A stretch of 64,000 nucleotides of DNA, taken from contig CM043942.1 of the NCBI GenBank assembly GCA_014529385.2, positions 50,840,774 to 50,904,773 on the forward strand, given 5' to 3'. The notes under the pieces are model-generated. The model was given only the letters and a program-made list of their open reading frames with translations. It was not told where the DNA came from and ran no database searches. Made by a program: the position numbers and the translations under genes. The first letter of the stretch is position 1; each line of letters starts with the position of its first letter. This DNA comes from Adiantum capillus-veneris (taxonomy: Eukaryota > Streptophyta > Polypodiopsida > Polypodiales > Pteridaceae). Shown in pieces: positions 52,335 through 63,108 of this stretch.

Positions 52335-53890
52335 TGCACCTTAGGTGATGAGTGACCGAGTGCGCAGTTAGACTCCTTAAAAAAGATCAATCCACAAATC
52401 CATTTTACACCTCAGTTAGGCTGCTAGACAAGGGTTTAGAGCTTAGTGGAGTCTAGAGCCAGTGGACCGGCTAGATCCTCTCTTCGGAGATTTAGGGAGC
52501 TGTGAGTGAGTGTGTTAAAGCATTTTTGCTCTTCAATTTCTTTAATTCAATTGAGTACTGAAATCTCACCCGAAATCCGTCGTGTTTGTTTTGTTTGATT
52601 CATTTTCTTATGTTTTTTCATTTCTGTACTTAGGAGTAGGATAAGTAAATCACATTCCAGTCAGATTTGGGACAAAAGTCAGAGCCAAGAAACCAGAAAA
52701 CCATAACTTTGGCCAAAAAAGCCATAAGACTCTGAAATTCTGAAAATCTGACCAAACAGGATTGATATTGATTCAAATCACAAAGTGGTAGCACAAAACA
52801 CTAGGAAACACTTGTCAGAGGGAGTAGACAAAATTTCATTAGATTTGGCCCAGGTACTACGATCGCGATCGGTGTACCTCAGTGTCAGATTTGGACAAGA
52901 TTTGACATGTGCCTTCTTGATAAAATTCTAAACAACTTTGTCTATAGCAACCACACTCAAAAACATCAAAAATCAAGAAAATCAGGCCACTTGGGTAAAA
53001 CTAGCCTGACAGACCTAGAAAGTGCAAAATCTTGGCTTTTGGTGATCCAAATGCAAAAAGACTTTGGGGATAGCCTTAAAACATCAGTGTCTACAAGCAT
53101 GGCAAATTTGGTATGATTTGGGCTCAGAAGTACGATCGCGATCGGTGTACCTAAGTGCCAGATTTGGACCAGATTTCATATGTGGGATCCCCAGGTGTAT
53201 ACAAACATAAAAGTCTAAAGGACTTAGAGCCAGAAACCTCAAAATAACTGTCAAACCATCTGAACACAGATCCAAGTCAGAAATTGCTAAACTGGCTTAG
53301 AAATTGACTTTCAGTAGACCAAAACACATCAAAACTGAGAAGGAACCATACAAAGGGATAGCTGTACACAGGACAACCCAGGTATCTCTCAAATCCCAAA
53401 TCAAACATCAAAATCCAGTCAAAGTGATAAATTTGGAAAAACAGGCACTTCCAACCAAGAAACAGTAAAAACTTCACCTTTTTGAGTCCAAATACAAAAG
53501 TGTCTGGCAGGTAGTCTTAAAATAGCCTAGTGAACAAGCTGGTGAAGTTTCATCTAATTTGGGCTTAGAAGTACGATTGCGATCGGTGTACCTCTGGCCC
53601 AGATCCAGCTCATTTTTGACCTGCTCATAGACCTAGGTTATACAAGATACCAGGAGTTTTCAAAACTCAAATTGGACATACTGTCAATAATCTGCAAGCA
53701 AAATTGTGTTGAGATCATTTTGAAGTGTTGAATCTGCTGACAGTTGGAATGATACAGTGATCTCATAGCCATCCAGTGTATTCATTTGCAGAGACCGATC
53801 AAGTAACAACCCATGCAGTCGCAGGAATTGGAAGATCTTTCCATCTCCAGGTAAGAGGTTTGGATTCACTCAGTAAATCACACTTTCTTC
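52335..53890 (+). other. Leader of element E with palindromic repeats
   Basis: About 1.56 kb without a credible gene. Copies of TACGATCGCGATCGGTGTAC lie at 52858-52877, 53131-53150 and 53572-53591 (one base changed in the last), each preceded by a GGG/GCC-rich context and followed by CT. Confidence 0.75.
52858..53591. repeat. Dispersed palindrome array in element E leader
   Basis: The perfect palindromic core CGATCGCGATCG occurs at 52860-52871 and 53133-53144; 53574-53585 has CGATTGCGATCG. GTAC flanks make the outer arms nearly self-complementary. A degenerate copy (AACGACCGCGATCGTT) is in the LTR. Spacing is 273 and 441 bases. Confidence 0.9.
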
Positions 53891-54631
53891 ATGTTTTTGA
53901 GATCAGGAAAACAAATCAACACCAGACACCTAAATTTAGCGGATCAAACGAGTGTTGCATCAATGGAGGAGAGTGTAAACCAAGGGATAGTGCGACCGTT
54001 AGAGCCGATCCTTGAAGAAGTCAACTCCAACACTTCTTTAGAGATATCTTTCAAGTATTTCATAGAACACTTGGGACAAATAAAACTAAACGGAAGAAAA
54101 AACATGGCAGCAGAACCATCAGACCCCTCGGCCACACTAAAGCTATTGTTCATCAAGTATCAATATGACAACAAGAAAGGTGCCAAGATATACAAAGATG
54201 GTATGGACCGCTACTGTGTGAAAATAGAAGATAGACCAAGTGAGTTCAGGGACTTAGTGCCTATAAGCTATAGCGGAGACAGGTACCTAGATGACGAGGG
54301 TATCATGTACTTGGTAGTCCCGAATCCTAACATTGTAGACAAGTGGGGATTGATGGGCACAAAAGCCAAAATAGACGAGGAACATGAGGAAAAGGCACCA
54401 ACAATGAGCTTACCTAATGCGAGATTAAGGCGAGAAAACGATACGTTGAGAATCAACACGGGTAATGTCTACTTGGGGTTATACAAGTATAATAATGGAG
54501 AGCAAGATCTCTATTATAGATGCGAGGAACCCTACGTCGGGGAGATGACTGAGCGGAAAAGACTTTATGTCTTCACCTACATAGAGGGAGCGGAAACAAA
54601 AATTGCAGCATACGACAAGTATGGAAGATGA
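53891..54631 (+). CDS. gag N-terminal part, element E
   Basis: A 246-aa frame from ATG 53891 with MFLRSGKQ at the start and ASMEESVNQGIVRPLEP, as in element A at about 8008. The rest (DRYCVKIEDRPSEF, GDRYLDDEGIMYLVVP, NTGNVYLGLYKYNNGEQD) has no known domain. It ends at a stop at 54629 before the gag core. It is likely a matrix-like or family-specific gag extension. Confidence 0.65.
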   Translation: MFLRSGKQINTRHLNLADQTSVASMEESVNQGIVRPLEPILEEVNSNTSLEISFKYFIEHLGQIKLNGRKNMAAEPSDPSATLKLLFIKYQYDNKKGAKIYKDGMDRYCVKIEDRPSEFRDLVPISYSGDRYLDDEGIMYLVVPNPNIVDKWGLMGTKAKIDEEHEEKAPTMSLPNARLRRENDTLRINTGNVYLGLYKYNNGEQDLYYRCEEPYVGEMTERKRLYVFTYIEGAETKIAAYDKYGR

Positions 54632-55269
54632 TATGCAGCAATCGATAAAAAATAATTGGAAGGATATACGTACTTTGGGGGACCACTTCATCAGTATTAT
54701 GTCACTCCAAGCCCACTAAGACCAGCACCTACAACTGTCATGCCATAACCGTTGACCACAGGTGGAGGGTGGACTCATGTAGCTGATTCTTTCAGTTGAC
54801 CTCATTATTCAATGCCAAGCCCCATGGGAACGTTACATTCTAGAGAATCAATGGCTACGAATCGAGGTAGTTCAGTTCCTATCTCTACACATACGGCTGT
54901 AGGTCCGACAATTACAGCCACCCCATCACATTTACCACCTAGTAGTATATTTGGGGCGGGGGAGCCAACGAGAGCAACCTACGACCTCCATGATGCACGA
55001 GAACGATTAAGTCGAGACATGGGAGCAATGAGATTGACCGCTGCCATAGACGGATCAGAGCATCCCAAGTAGCAAAGTGCATGCCAAAGAAGTATAGTGG
55101 ATAGGGGGATCCATATGCCCATGTATCGCTCTTCAAGCAAGTCCTAAGAGCAGAACAGATCACTGATTTCCACACTCAATACGAGGGATTCGGGCTAACC
55201 TTGGAAGGGACGACCTTAACCTGGTTTTAACCTTTAAACCCTGAAACTTGTCCGAATATTGAACACGTA
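54632..55269 (+). pseudogene. gag linker, degenerate, element E
   Basis: Frames 54812-55072 and flanking pieces read THTAVGPTITATPSHLPPSS and DLHDARERLSRDMGAMRLTA. The stretch just before 55270 gives FGLTLEGTTLTWF, the start of the gag core corresponding to GFGLNLEDDAATWF in element A. Stops and a frame change separate it from both neighbours. Confidence 0.55.
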
Positions 55270-55767
55270 TTGTGCGAGTTCGTAGAAGAATTCTCAAAAC
55301 GGGGTATAAAGCATAATATTGTATCACAGATATACGCTTTTAAACAAAGGGAGAATGAAAAAGTGAAGGAAGCAACCTTGAGATTCAAGCAATACATTGA
55401 GAGGTGCCTGAGGAGAGAATTACCGCAGGATGAGAGATTGTCTATGCTCTTTGTTGAAGGACTTAGGAATGAAATCTTGAAAAAGGACCTTCACTTGAAA
55501 GCCTGTAGCACGTTTCAACAGGTTACAAGGGAAGCGTTATATCTTGTCGATAACTACAAAGCATATAGGGAAGTGTTAGAGGATACTGATTCAGTAACCA
55601 GTGGCTCTTCATCGATAAAAAGCAAATCCTCTACCAAGAAAGATGCCCAGGCATCCTTGATGCCGACAGCTGATCAATTGATAGAGGAGGTAACGAAGAG
55701 AATGCAACAACATATGAGATCAAATCCGGTGTTGAGACAGTCTCAGACGAGGAAGTGTGACACATGA
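55270..55767 (+). CDS. gag core, element E
   Basis: The frame holds FVEEFSKRGIKHNIVSQIYA, KEATLRFKQYIERC and RLSMLFVEGLRNEILKKDL, matching the gag core of element A (FIEEFSQRGIAHNTVSQI). A Ser-rich and charged tail follows. Its likely role is particle assembly. It ends at a stop near 55767. Confidence 0.75.
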   Translation: MCEFVEEFSKRGIKHNIVSQIYAFKQRENEKVKEATLRFKQYIERCLRRELPQDERLSMLFVEGLRNEILKKDLHLKACSTFQQVTREALYLVDNYKAYREVLEDTDSVTSGSSSIKSKSSTKKDAQASLMPTADQLIEEVTKRMQQHMRSNPVLRQSQTRKCDT

Positions 55768-55905
55768 GGGGGGGATCATCCGACGCCGTGGTGCCCACAA
55801 CAGCCAAAAGCACCAGTTGCGAATGGACGAATACTGAAATGGTGCGCCATAGAATAAAAATGGACGAATCATAGCACGGAAGAGTGTTTTTATAACAAAA
55901 ACTAT

Positions 55906-56586
55906 GTGAGGAAAAGACCGTATGGGCCTCCAGAAGGACCATCCCAACCACCTCCTCCAAGATATCAAGTTGGACCAAATATGAATCTGGTAACAGGAGC
56001 AGACAGACCTCAACCTATATTGGGTCAACAAACTCCATTACCACAGGAAAATAGGGCCATGATTAGGTATGCTCAACCTTGTGAAGCATCACCAGGAACA
56101 AATAGTACACTTCAAGTTTCTTATTACGAGGAACCGAATGAGCCTTACACAACAGAACCCAAATCACCGATATACATAGACGAAGCCTATCAACCATGGG
56201 GAAATAGCGAGGGTATGGCACCACCAACGTATGTAGCACAACCTTCGAGAGATCAATATTTGGTAGACGAAAGAAAGTTAATGTTCATTGTGAGCCAGAA
56301 TTACAAACCAAGAGGATATCCTAATAGAGCAGGACAACCTATGGGACCACCTCCTCAAAATCAAACTCTAATTGGACAGTGCTGTAGCTGTGGAAGTACG
56401 GATCATTGGGAGCGTAAATTTCCTTTCAAAGGCGAAAGAGTAAAATTTTTTGGGTTTTGTGACGGATGTGGTGTGAATCACATATTGCCAGATTGCCCAA
56501 AAAATCCGGACAGCAAGGGAAAAGCGACTATGAATATTGTGGGGGTGATACCAAGTGCAAGCAGCGGATCAAAACCGATCCCATGA
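55906..56586 (+). CDS. gag nucleocapsid part, element E
   Basis: A 226-aa frame with a Pro-rich start (GPSQPPPPRYQVGPNMN, DRPQPILGQQTPLP) and two knuckles, CCSCGSTDHWERKFPF and CDGCGVNHILPDCP. In the first the last Cys of CCHC is replaced (KFPF where element A has RDCP), so that knuckle is probably defective. It ends at 56586. Confidence 0.75.
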   Translation: MRKRPYGPPEGPSQPPPPRYQVGPNMNLVTGADRPQPILGQQTPLPQENRAMIRYAQPCEASPGTNSTLQVSYYEEPNEPYTTEPKSPIYIDEAYQPWGNSEGMAPPTYVAQPSRDQYLVDERKLMFIVSQNYKPRGYPNRAGQPMGPPPQNQTLIGQCCSCGSTDHWERKFPFKGERVKFFGFCDGCGVNHILPDCPKNPDSKGKATMNIVGVIPSASSGSKPIP

Positions 56587-57791
56587 TCCAAATCAATGTG
56601 ATAACCAGAGCCCAAGCCAAGGACTTAAGGAAAAACGAGTCCGTGGAGGAAAAGGTCGAGTTTCTGATACCCACAGAACACGAGAGTTTATCCGTGAGAA
56701 CCCAACGAAAATCCTGGAAGGCGAAATGAGACAGGATGAAAACAAGAAAATTGAACAGCCAAATTGCCATGCAAAACGAATTGCAGAAAATGAAGGAGCA
56801 ACTCAAACAAGAGAGAGAGAGTAGAACTGCTGAGGATAACAACAAGCCGAGGAAAGCGTCCTCAGGGGGATCAGTCTTGGTTGACAAAGTGCTAGAGCCG
56901 TTAGATGCTCTATTACAAGCGTGCGAAGCAAGGTTAAAAACAAACCAAAATTTAGAGCAAAGATGGCTAACTTATCCTCAACCAGAAGTGGAAACGAAGC
57001 GTTTGGAAATGTGTAAACACCTCATTGAAACAGCCCAGGCGTTGATAGAACCTAAGATGGTTAGAACCCCAGAACAAGAAGTGTTGATTCACAAAGAGCG
57101 AGAAAAACTAAAAATTGATGAACCAAAATAAGTAAACAAACCCAAGCCTGAAATGATATTGTCACTGCATCATCGAGTGGTGCCAAACACGACTGATGAC
57201 GCTAAGTCAATGACGATAATGCCAATTCCAGAAGTTGAAGAACACTGGCCCCAACACTTATGGAAAACCATTAGAAACAGAAAGAACGGAAGCGCGACGT
57301 TACAGCCTGCTTCAATTCCTAAGATTAACCTGGATAACGGATTTTATCCAGCCGATATACAATCGTTGTATGGGGATGCGGAAACAAAGGTTTTGATGGA
57401 AAGCAAAGCCCAATCCTTGAAAACCCTGCCTTCATTTATAGGTGAACATGAGGCACAATCGGAGATAAGATTAGTTCCATCCCAAACGAGAACTATTCCA
57501 CATATGGTTGACTCAAAAAGTCTTCAAGAGATGTTATCCACACCTATAACATGCACAATCACGCTGTTCGAACTCTTGAGAGTCAGACCACACTTATGGG
57601 AAGACATGGGGAAACATTTAAAGCACAAAGGAGTAAAGATTCCTCTTCCGACAAACCCTACGGGAGAAGAAAACAAACGGGAAAGTCAACCCAAAGCCCA
57701 ACCAGTGCCTATAAACAAGGTCGGAGATTACTGTGAAGGTGAGGAGGAGAATGCAACCCTACCTGTTGAATATCAGGATATAAAACGATAG
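56587..57791 (+). pseudogene. gag-protease linker, element E
   Basis: Three frames (56555-56824, 56736-57131, 57153-57791) cover the region equivalent to residues after the knuckles in element A. Shared features are the basic KSWKA segment, SSGGSVL.DKV, EQRW.TYP, and the C-terminal LSTPITCTITLFELLR and PVPINKVGDYCEGE. Frame changes near 56736 and 57131 break it. Confidence 0.7.
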
Positions 57792-57987
57792 CCATCCTAG
57801 ACAGTGGAGCAGGAGTGGCGATTGCTACCAAGCAAATCTGGGAGAAGTGGGGCCGTCCAGCTCTCAGGAAAACGAGAATGAAACTGCAACTCGCAGATGG
57901 GTATGTAGAGAGACCATTGGGAATCGTGGACCAAATAGTTGTAACTTCATGTGGAATTAACTATGAGCACACCTTTGCTACCAGCGC
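57780..57987 (+). pseudogene. First protease of E (element A type), truncated
   Basis: The sequence gives ILDSGAGVAIATKQIWEKWG, MKLQLADGYVERPLGIVDQI and SCGINYEHTFA, closely matching the element A protease. The C-terminal DIILG part is missing: after YEHTFA the sequence switches to the chromovirus gag region. A frame change at 57791-57815 precedes it. Confidence 0.8.
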
Positions 57988-58192
57988 CCTATTGTGGCTA
58001 CCGCCACAACCATGGAGTTTCGAGATGTTCGATGCTATGGTTGCGGTGAGTAGGACATTACAGATCCAAGTGCCCCAGGAACATTCAGGCAACCAACACC
58101 AATGCCATACCCTTGAATACCCATGGGCGTGGCCAAGCTAACGGAAGAGGAGGACGAGGAAGGATGGGCGAGGGCGTGGAGCTACCGCTAGA
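57988..58192 (+). pseudogene. Chromovirus zinc knuckle region, element E
   Basis: Near 58030-58080 two frames give RCYGCGE and GHYRSKCPR, which together are a CCHC knuckle split by a one- or two-base change. It is followed by a Gly/Arg-rich stretch (GRGRGATAR) leading into the next protease. The rest of this second gag is absent, which places the recombination point at about 57985-58020. Confidence 0.7.
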
Positions 58193-58561
58193 GTGAATGC
58201 CGCAGTGGTACAACCAATTGTGGGTGATGAAGCAGTGGAGAGAGCAACCCTACATGCTGCAATTGACAATCTCAATGGTTACGAGCAATACGCAGTCATT
58301 CATATGCCAGGATCTTTCAGAGGTGAACAATTTAACTTCCTTATAGATTGTGGTAGTAATCTTTCCTTTCTTTCACCCAGATGCATGAGGAAGCTAAAGC
58401 TAGATAAGTATCCAACAAGCAAGCTAGTTGTAGAGTTAGCAAATGGCAAGGAAGTAGTATCTCAACATTCTGCAGGAAAAATCGACTTTGATTTAGGGGG
58501 ACACCCAACTTCTACCCGATTCCGAACTCTACCCTAAGGATTCTTTGATGGGATACTAGGG
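58193..58561 (+). CDS. Second aspartic protease, element E (chromovirus)
   Basis: The frame contains [19 protein letters not shown] with Asp-Cys-Gly at the active site, then [11 protein letters not shown] and [14 protein letters not shown], the standard end of a gypsy protease, reached after an in-frame TAA at 58535-58537. It stays in one frame with the downstream RT. Asp-Cys-Gly instead of Asp-Ser/Thr-Gly occurs in some chromoviruses. Confidence 0.75.
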
Positions 58562-59728
58562 ATGGACTGGCTAAAGAAAAATAGGGCCCACATACATTGT
58601 GCACAAGGAAACTTTACCTTTACAGATAACTTGGGTAATGAAGCCTTAATCCAGGGGGAAAATGGGAGACCTAGGGCTACTCTAGTTAAGGCCAGCAGAC
58701 TTTTGAAGGGACTAAGAAAGGGACAGCAAATTTATGCGGTAAAGCTCAACAAGGTGGACCAATCAGTTACCTCACTTCAACCAAACTGGTTGAGGGAGTA
58801 TGATGATGTATTCCCTGAAGACCTTACGAATCTTCTGCCACATAGAGAGGTTGATCATGAGATTGAGACTATCCCTAGATGTGAACCTATCTCAAAAAGA
58901 CCTTATAAAATGTCACTTCCAGAGGCCATCGAACTCAAGGAACAACTTATGCAACTCATTGAGCAAGGATTCATTCGACCCAGTACTTCTCCTTGGGGTG
59001 CACCAGTTCTTTTTCAGAAGAAGAAGGATGGAACCTTAAGGTTATGCATAGATTACCGTGGACTGAACCAGGTAACTGTCAAGAACAAGTATCCAATTCC
59101 AAGGATTGACGAACTCTTGGACAGGCTCCACGGCGCCAAAATGTTTACAAAGATTGATCTAAGGTCAGGATATTACCAAATCAGGATCAAGGAATCAGAT
59201 ATTCCAAAGACGGCTTTCAACACTAGGTATGGGCACTACGAATTCACAGTAATGTCTTTTGGTCTAACAAATGCTCCTGCAAGCTTCAATCGACTTATGC
59301 AGAATATTTTCAGACCTTACCTGGATGATTTTCTCTTGGTTTTCTTTGATGACATTCTGATCTATTCTAAGAACGAGGCAGATCACGAAGAACATGTTCG
59401 CAAAGTACTTGATCTTATTCGAGAACACCTACTTTACGCTAAAGAGAGCAAGTGCACTTTTTGCTCACCAAAGGTCAACTATCTTGGATTTGTCATATTG
59501 GCTGAATGGATTTCAGTAGACCCAGACAAAGTCAAGGATATCGTTGATTGGTCTCAACCATCCACCGTCAGTGAAATAAGAGGATTTCTTGGAATAACGT
59601 GATGGTACAGGATTTTTGTCAAGGATTATGCACGTATTGCTGCACCTTTGACGGAACTCCTGAAGAAAGGAATGAGGATCGAATGGAAGACCGAGCACGA
59701 GTCTAGCTTTGCTAAGCTAAAATAATTC
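58562..59728 (+). CDS. Reverse transcriptase, element E (chromovirus)
   Basis: A 346-aa open frame to 59602: [78 protein letters not shown] and [11 protein letters not shown], with FFDD at 59342-59353. The thumb ([16 protein letters not shown]) and connection (GFLGI) follow. In-frame stops at 59600-59602 (TGA) and 59722-59724 (TAA) separate it from RNase H. There is no frameshift, so it decayed by substitutions only. Confidence 0.92.
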
Positions 59729-61525
59729 TTGCTCTCAGATCCTATTTTAAAGCTTCCAGACTTCAGTAAAGAATTTGAAGTAGCAACCGATGCTAGCAAA
59801 TCTGCTTTAGGCGGAGTTCTTACTCAAGAAGGAAGACCGGTGGTGTATACTTCGCGAAAGCCGAGGGATCATGAGAAGAATTATCCTACTCATGATTTGG
59901 AACTTTTAGCGGCTATACATGCGCTGAAGTTATGGAGACATTATCTTCTTGGGCGCAAGTTTCAGCTAGTGACAGACCACAAGAGCCAAGAATATGACCT
60001 TGACATAAAGTATAGACTAGGGAAGGAGAATGCAGTTGCAGATGGTCTTAGCCGAAAATATTTTCTCGGTGCTATCTCTATTCCAAATAACCCTATCTGG
60101 GATAGAATCAAAGAAGCATCCTTGGTAGATCCAGAGTACCAACGTATAGTATCATTAGTTCAGGAGAATAAGATGTCTAAAGCCAAAGATTACTATCTTA
60201 TGGGAGGATGTCTTTACTACAGACATAGACTCTGTGTACCCAGAGATCCAGCCTTAAAGAAGTCCATTTTGTATGAAGCACACGATAGCCCTATATTTCG
60301 ACATCCAGGCTATGCTAAAACTCTTCATGCTGCCACGAGGAGTTATTTTTGGTATGGAATGAAAGGAGACATACTTCGCTATGTGAGGCAATGTCTTTCT
60401 TGTCAGCGGATAAAGGCCGAAAGGATCAAGTTACCAAGGCAACTTCAACCTCTTGACATACCCCAGATGAAATGGGAATGCATCAGTATGGATTTTGTTA
60501 CAGGATTACCTTCTACAGGAGGTTATGATTCTGTTTTCGTGGTTGTTGATATGCTCACAAAAGTGGCTCATCTAATACCCGTAAAGACAACCTTTACTAC
60601 TTCAGATGTTAGCCGGGTATTCATCAAGGAGATTTTTAGGCTACATGGTCTACCCAAGCGTATCGTCAGTGATAGAGATGCCAAGTTTACATCAAAATTT
60701 TGGACTTCTCTTTTCCAATCTATTGGGTCACAATTAGCTTTCAGTACAGCATACCATCCGCAGACAGATGGGCAAACTGAAAGAGTTAATCAAGTCATCG
60801 AGGACATTCTCAGATCCTATTGTTCGCAAGAACCAAAGAAGTGGTTACAATATCTACCTTTGGTGGAGTATGCTTATAATTCTTCCGAACACAGAAGAAT
60901 TGGAATGTCACCTTTCAAAGCTCTTTATGGACAGGACTGTTTAGCACCACTGAACTTCTCAGATCCAACCATCAGGGTAGAAGCCTATAGGAAGATGTTA
61001 GAAGACATGGAAGCTCATACTAGAGCTATTCGCCAGGACATTCAGGCAGCTCAGGATAGGCAAAAGCACTATGCGGATAAGAACCGTTCAGAAAGAACTT
61101 TCAAAGAAGGGGATAAGGTTTTTCTACGAGTCCGACCAAAGAAAAGAAACTTATCTCTAGGCAGATATAAAAAGCTAATCTCAAGGTATTGTGGGCCATT
61201 CGAGATCATTAAGGTTGTGAGTGACCAAGCCTACAAGCTAAAGTTACCTGCAAACTTGAAGGTTCATGATGTATTCCACGTCAGCTTACTCAAACCCTAT
61301 ATTCCTAACCCTGATCAATTCTTGGACTCAGATCAGATAGTCATGCCAGCACAAGGAGTTCTCGAGCTCCAACCTGACTATGTACTTGAAATAAGGGAAA
61401 GAAAGTTATGCAATAGAACTATCACAGAGCATCTAGTAAAGTGGAAGGATTACCTTGAAGAAAATGCAACTTGGGAGGACGAACCAACACTCATAAAAGA
61501 TTACCCAAACACATTCTTGAGATGA
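59729..61525 (+). CDS. RNase H, integrase and chromodomain, element E
   Basis: A 598-aa open frame. RNase H residues about 10-115 (EVATDASKSALGGVLTQEG, HDLELLAAIHALKLWRHYL, ENAVADGLSRK). Integrase zinc region (HDSPIFRHPGYAKTLHA, CLSCQRIKAE), core with ISMDFVTGLPSTGGYDSVFV, IVSDRDAKFTSKFW and AYHPQTDGQTERVNQ, and SH3-like tail. A chromodomain ends it (EHLVKWKDYLEENATWEDE, about residues 565-583). The chromodomain binds histone marks and would steer integration. This is the best-preserved frame of the window's gypsy elements. Confidence 0.94.
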   Translation: MLSDPILKLPDFSKEFEVATDASKSALGGVLTQEGRPVVYTSRKPRDHEKNYPTHDLELLAAIHALKLWRHYLLGRKFQLVTDHKSQEYDLDIKYRLGKENAVADGLSRKYFLGAISIPNNPIWDRIKEASLVDPEYQRIVSLVQENKMSKAKDYYLMGGCLYYRHRLCVPRDPALKKSILYEAHDSPIFRHPGYAKTLHAATRSYFWYGMKGDILRYVRQCLSCQRIKAERIKLPRQLQPLDIPQMKWECISMDFVTGLPSTGGYDSVFVVVDMLTKVAHLIPVKTTFTTSDVSRVFIKEIFRLHGLPKRIVSDRDAKFTSKFWTSLFQSIGSQLAFSTAYHPQTDGQTERVNQVIEDILRSYCSQEPKKWLQYLPLVEYAYNSSEHRRIGMSPFKALYGQDCLAPLNFSDPTIRVEAYRKMLEDMEAHTRAIRQDIQAAQDRQKHYADKNRSERTFKEGDKVFLRVRPKKRNLSLGRYKKLISRYCGPFEIIKVVSDQAYKLKLPANLKVHDVFHVSLLKPYIPNPDQFLDSDQIVMPAQGVLELQPDYVLEIRERKLCNRTITEHLVKWKDYLEENATWEDEPTLIKDYPNTFLR

Positions 61526-61556
61526 GGACATCTCAAATTTTTCACGTTGGCGAGGT

Positions 61557-62282
61557 TGTAAGGTCTCTGACCCCGATCAAAAAGAGCATCATTGTACCTT
61601 GAAATGAATATACTGAAAAAAGTCACTATTTTTAGCTTTCCGAATTCTTTCTCAGTGCCATGATGTTTAGAATATTTTAAAGCTTCGAAATGTGAATTAA
61701 AATAATTTTTGTAAAAAAATTTCCAAAAATAGTAAGTTTTTGGTCACCTGACCCGTCCAGTTTTGACCGTCTCGAAAAACTGCACCTGTACCCCGAATTT
61801 CAAAAAAATGCATTTTCGAACCCCGGGGGCTGCTAAATATGGCACGTACTTGGGCCAGTACGCCTTAGTTAGAGCTTGCTATAGAAATTTTCGGCATCAA
61901 ATTCCGACTCGTATGACCCGTTTTAGCCTAAGATCAATTTTTCCCAAAATTGTTCGGGGAGGCACCGGGGACTCGAGGCTGTGTGGGAGTAGGTTCCAGG
62001 CCACTCCAGGTTAGCTTTAGCAGCTGGGGGGCGTCTTTTGTCCTTGTGGGAGTCTTGGGAGAGTTTCCAAGCTTGCAACTAAGTGTGAGAGCAAGTTAAC
62101 CAAGCCAACTGGACACTTGGTGGGTAGGCAACTGGACTTGCCATGCTTAACTGGAGTAGCTCCCAGATAAAAATAGCAAGCAGGTTCGATTTTCAGCTTG
62201 AAGAGGCCTATTTAAAGGTGTGCTCACACACACACACATGCTCACACACACACCTAGTACACACACACACACACCTACACAC
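61557..62282 (+). repeat. 3' LTR of element E, U3 to AC repeat
   Basis: It starts TGTAAGGTCTCTGACCCC, 29 bases after the pol stop, and matches 50692-51407, with TATTTAAA near 62209 and a split AC repeat at 62224-62282. After the repeat it shares no clear similarity with the 5' LTR. The true right end is not found. Confidence 0.8.
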
Positions 62283-63108
62283 ACCTTGGGGAGGTGCTGC
62301 CGGCACACACACAATTTTTGAAGAAGCAAGGAGGGAGGTGCTGCCAAAATTCTCATCTGAAGGATTCATTGGATCAGAAAAATCAAAGGATTCTCAGCCC
62401 TAATCACAGTAATTATGGTTTAATTACGGTTCTTCTTAAATCTCATCATTACTCTCCCATATTCTTCGTCTACTATGCCTACTTTCAGCTATAATTCCCA
62501 ATAGCTGCTCTCTAAGTTTACATAGCTATACTCCATTACATAATCATCATTCAATTAGCTAAATTATGCAGCCATTCATCATCCTTAATCAAGGATTAAT
62601 ACATGATTATGAAAGATTATCTCTCTAGGCAGCATAGTTAATAAATTGATAGCCCAGTAATAGTGTAGATTTGATGAAATTCATTCTTTTACCACTCAAT
62701 AGTGTTGTAATTAAATTAGAATCAATCTTCTCCCACATTAAAATGTGATTAAGGTTGAAAATTAATCCGTCATTAGGCCATTAAGAAGAGAATTTTCTAT
62801 CACACATGCCTGCGGTAATTCTGCATCTTCAAATTGCTCTAAGAAAATGATTGAGCTTGCTTCCTTCATATCTTTTGTAAATCAATTAGTAAAATTCTGA
62901 ATTTCTTAATCATCTAAGCCAAGTGATTAACCTTAGAACCAGTTCCCATAGGGTAAGTAAAGAATTACCCTCAAAATTGCTAGGTCTCGAAGGAAACGTC
63001 TAATCTCTTGCATAAGGAGGATTCTTTAATGATTCTAATCTGCCAATTGGTTTGTTATGATGCTCTCGGACTTTATCTCTTTTTCAAGTTTATCATTTAA
63101 AGTAGTGA
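62283..63108. other. Unassigned AT-rich stretch, possibly R-U5 of the 3' LTR
   Basis: No gene. A weak GAAGCAAGGAGG...GCCAAAA resemblance to the 5' LTR just after its AC repeat hints at a diverged R region. No LTR end or target duplication matching ATTAC (50687-50691) was found. Confidence 0.4.

Larger units (their letters stand above)
50692..62282 (+). mobile_element. Mosaic Ty3/gypsy element E
   Basis: LTR-flanked element whose U3 is the same at both ends (50692-51407 and 61557-62282). Its R-U5 end, PBS, leader, gag and first protease (51408 to about 57985) resemble element A. From about 57990 it continues with a second zinc knuckle, second protease, RT, RNase H, integrase and chromodomain of chromovirus type. 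It is inserted in a gag-like ORF at 50691. Stops and frameshifts inactivate it. Confidence 0.85.

Noticed and set aside
55906-61525. Envelope-like gene in the gypsy elements
   Set aside because: No extra ORF lies between integrase and 3' LTR in E, B or the chromovirus remnant.
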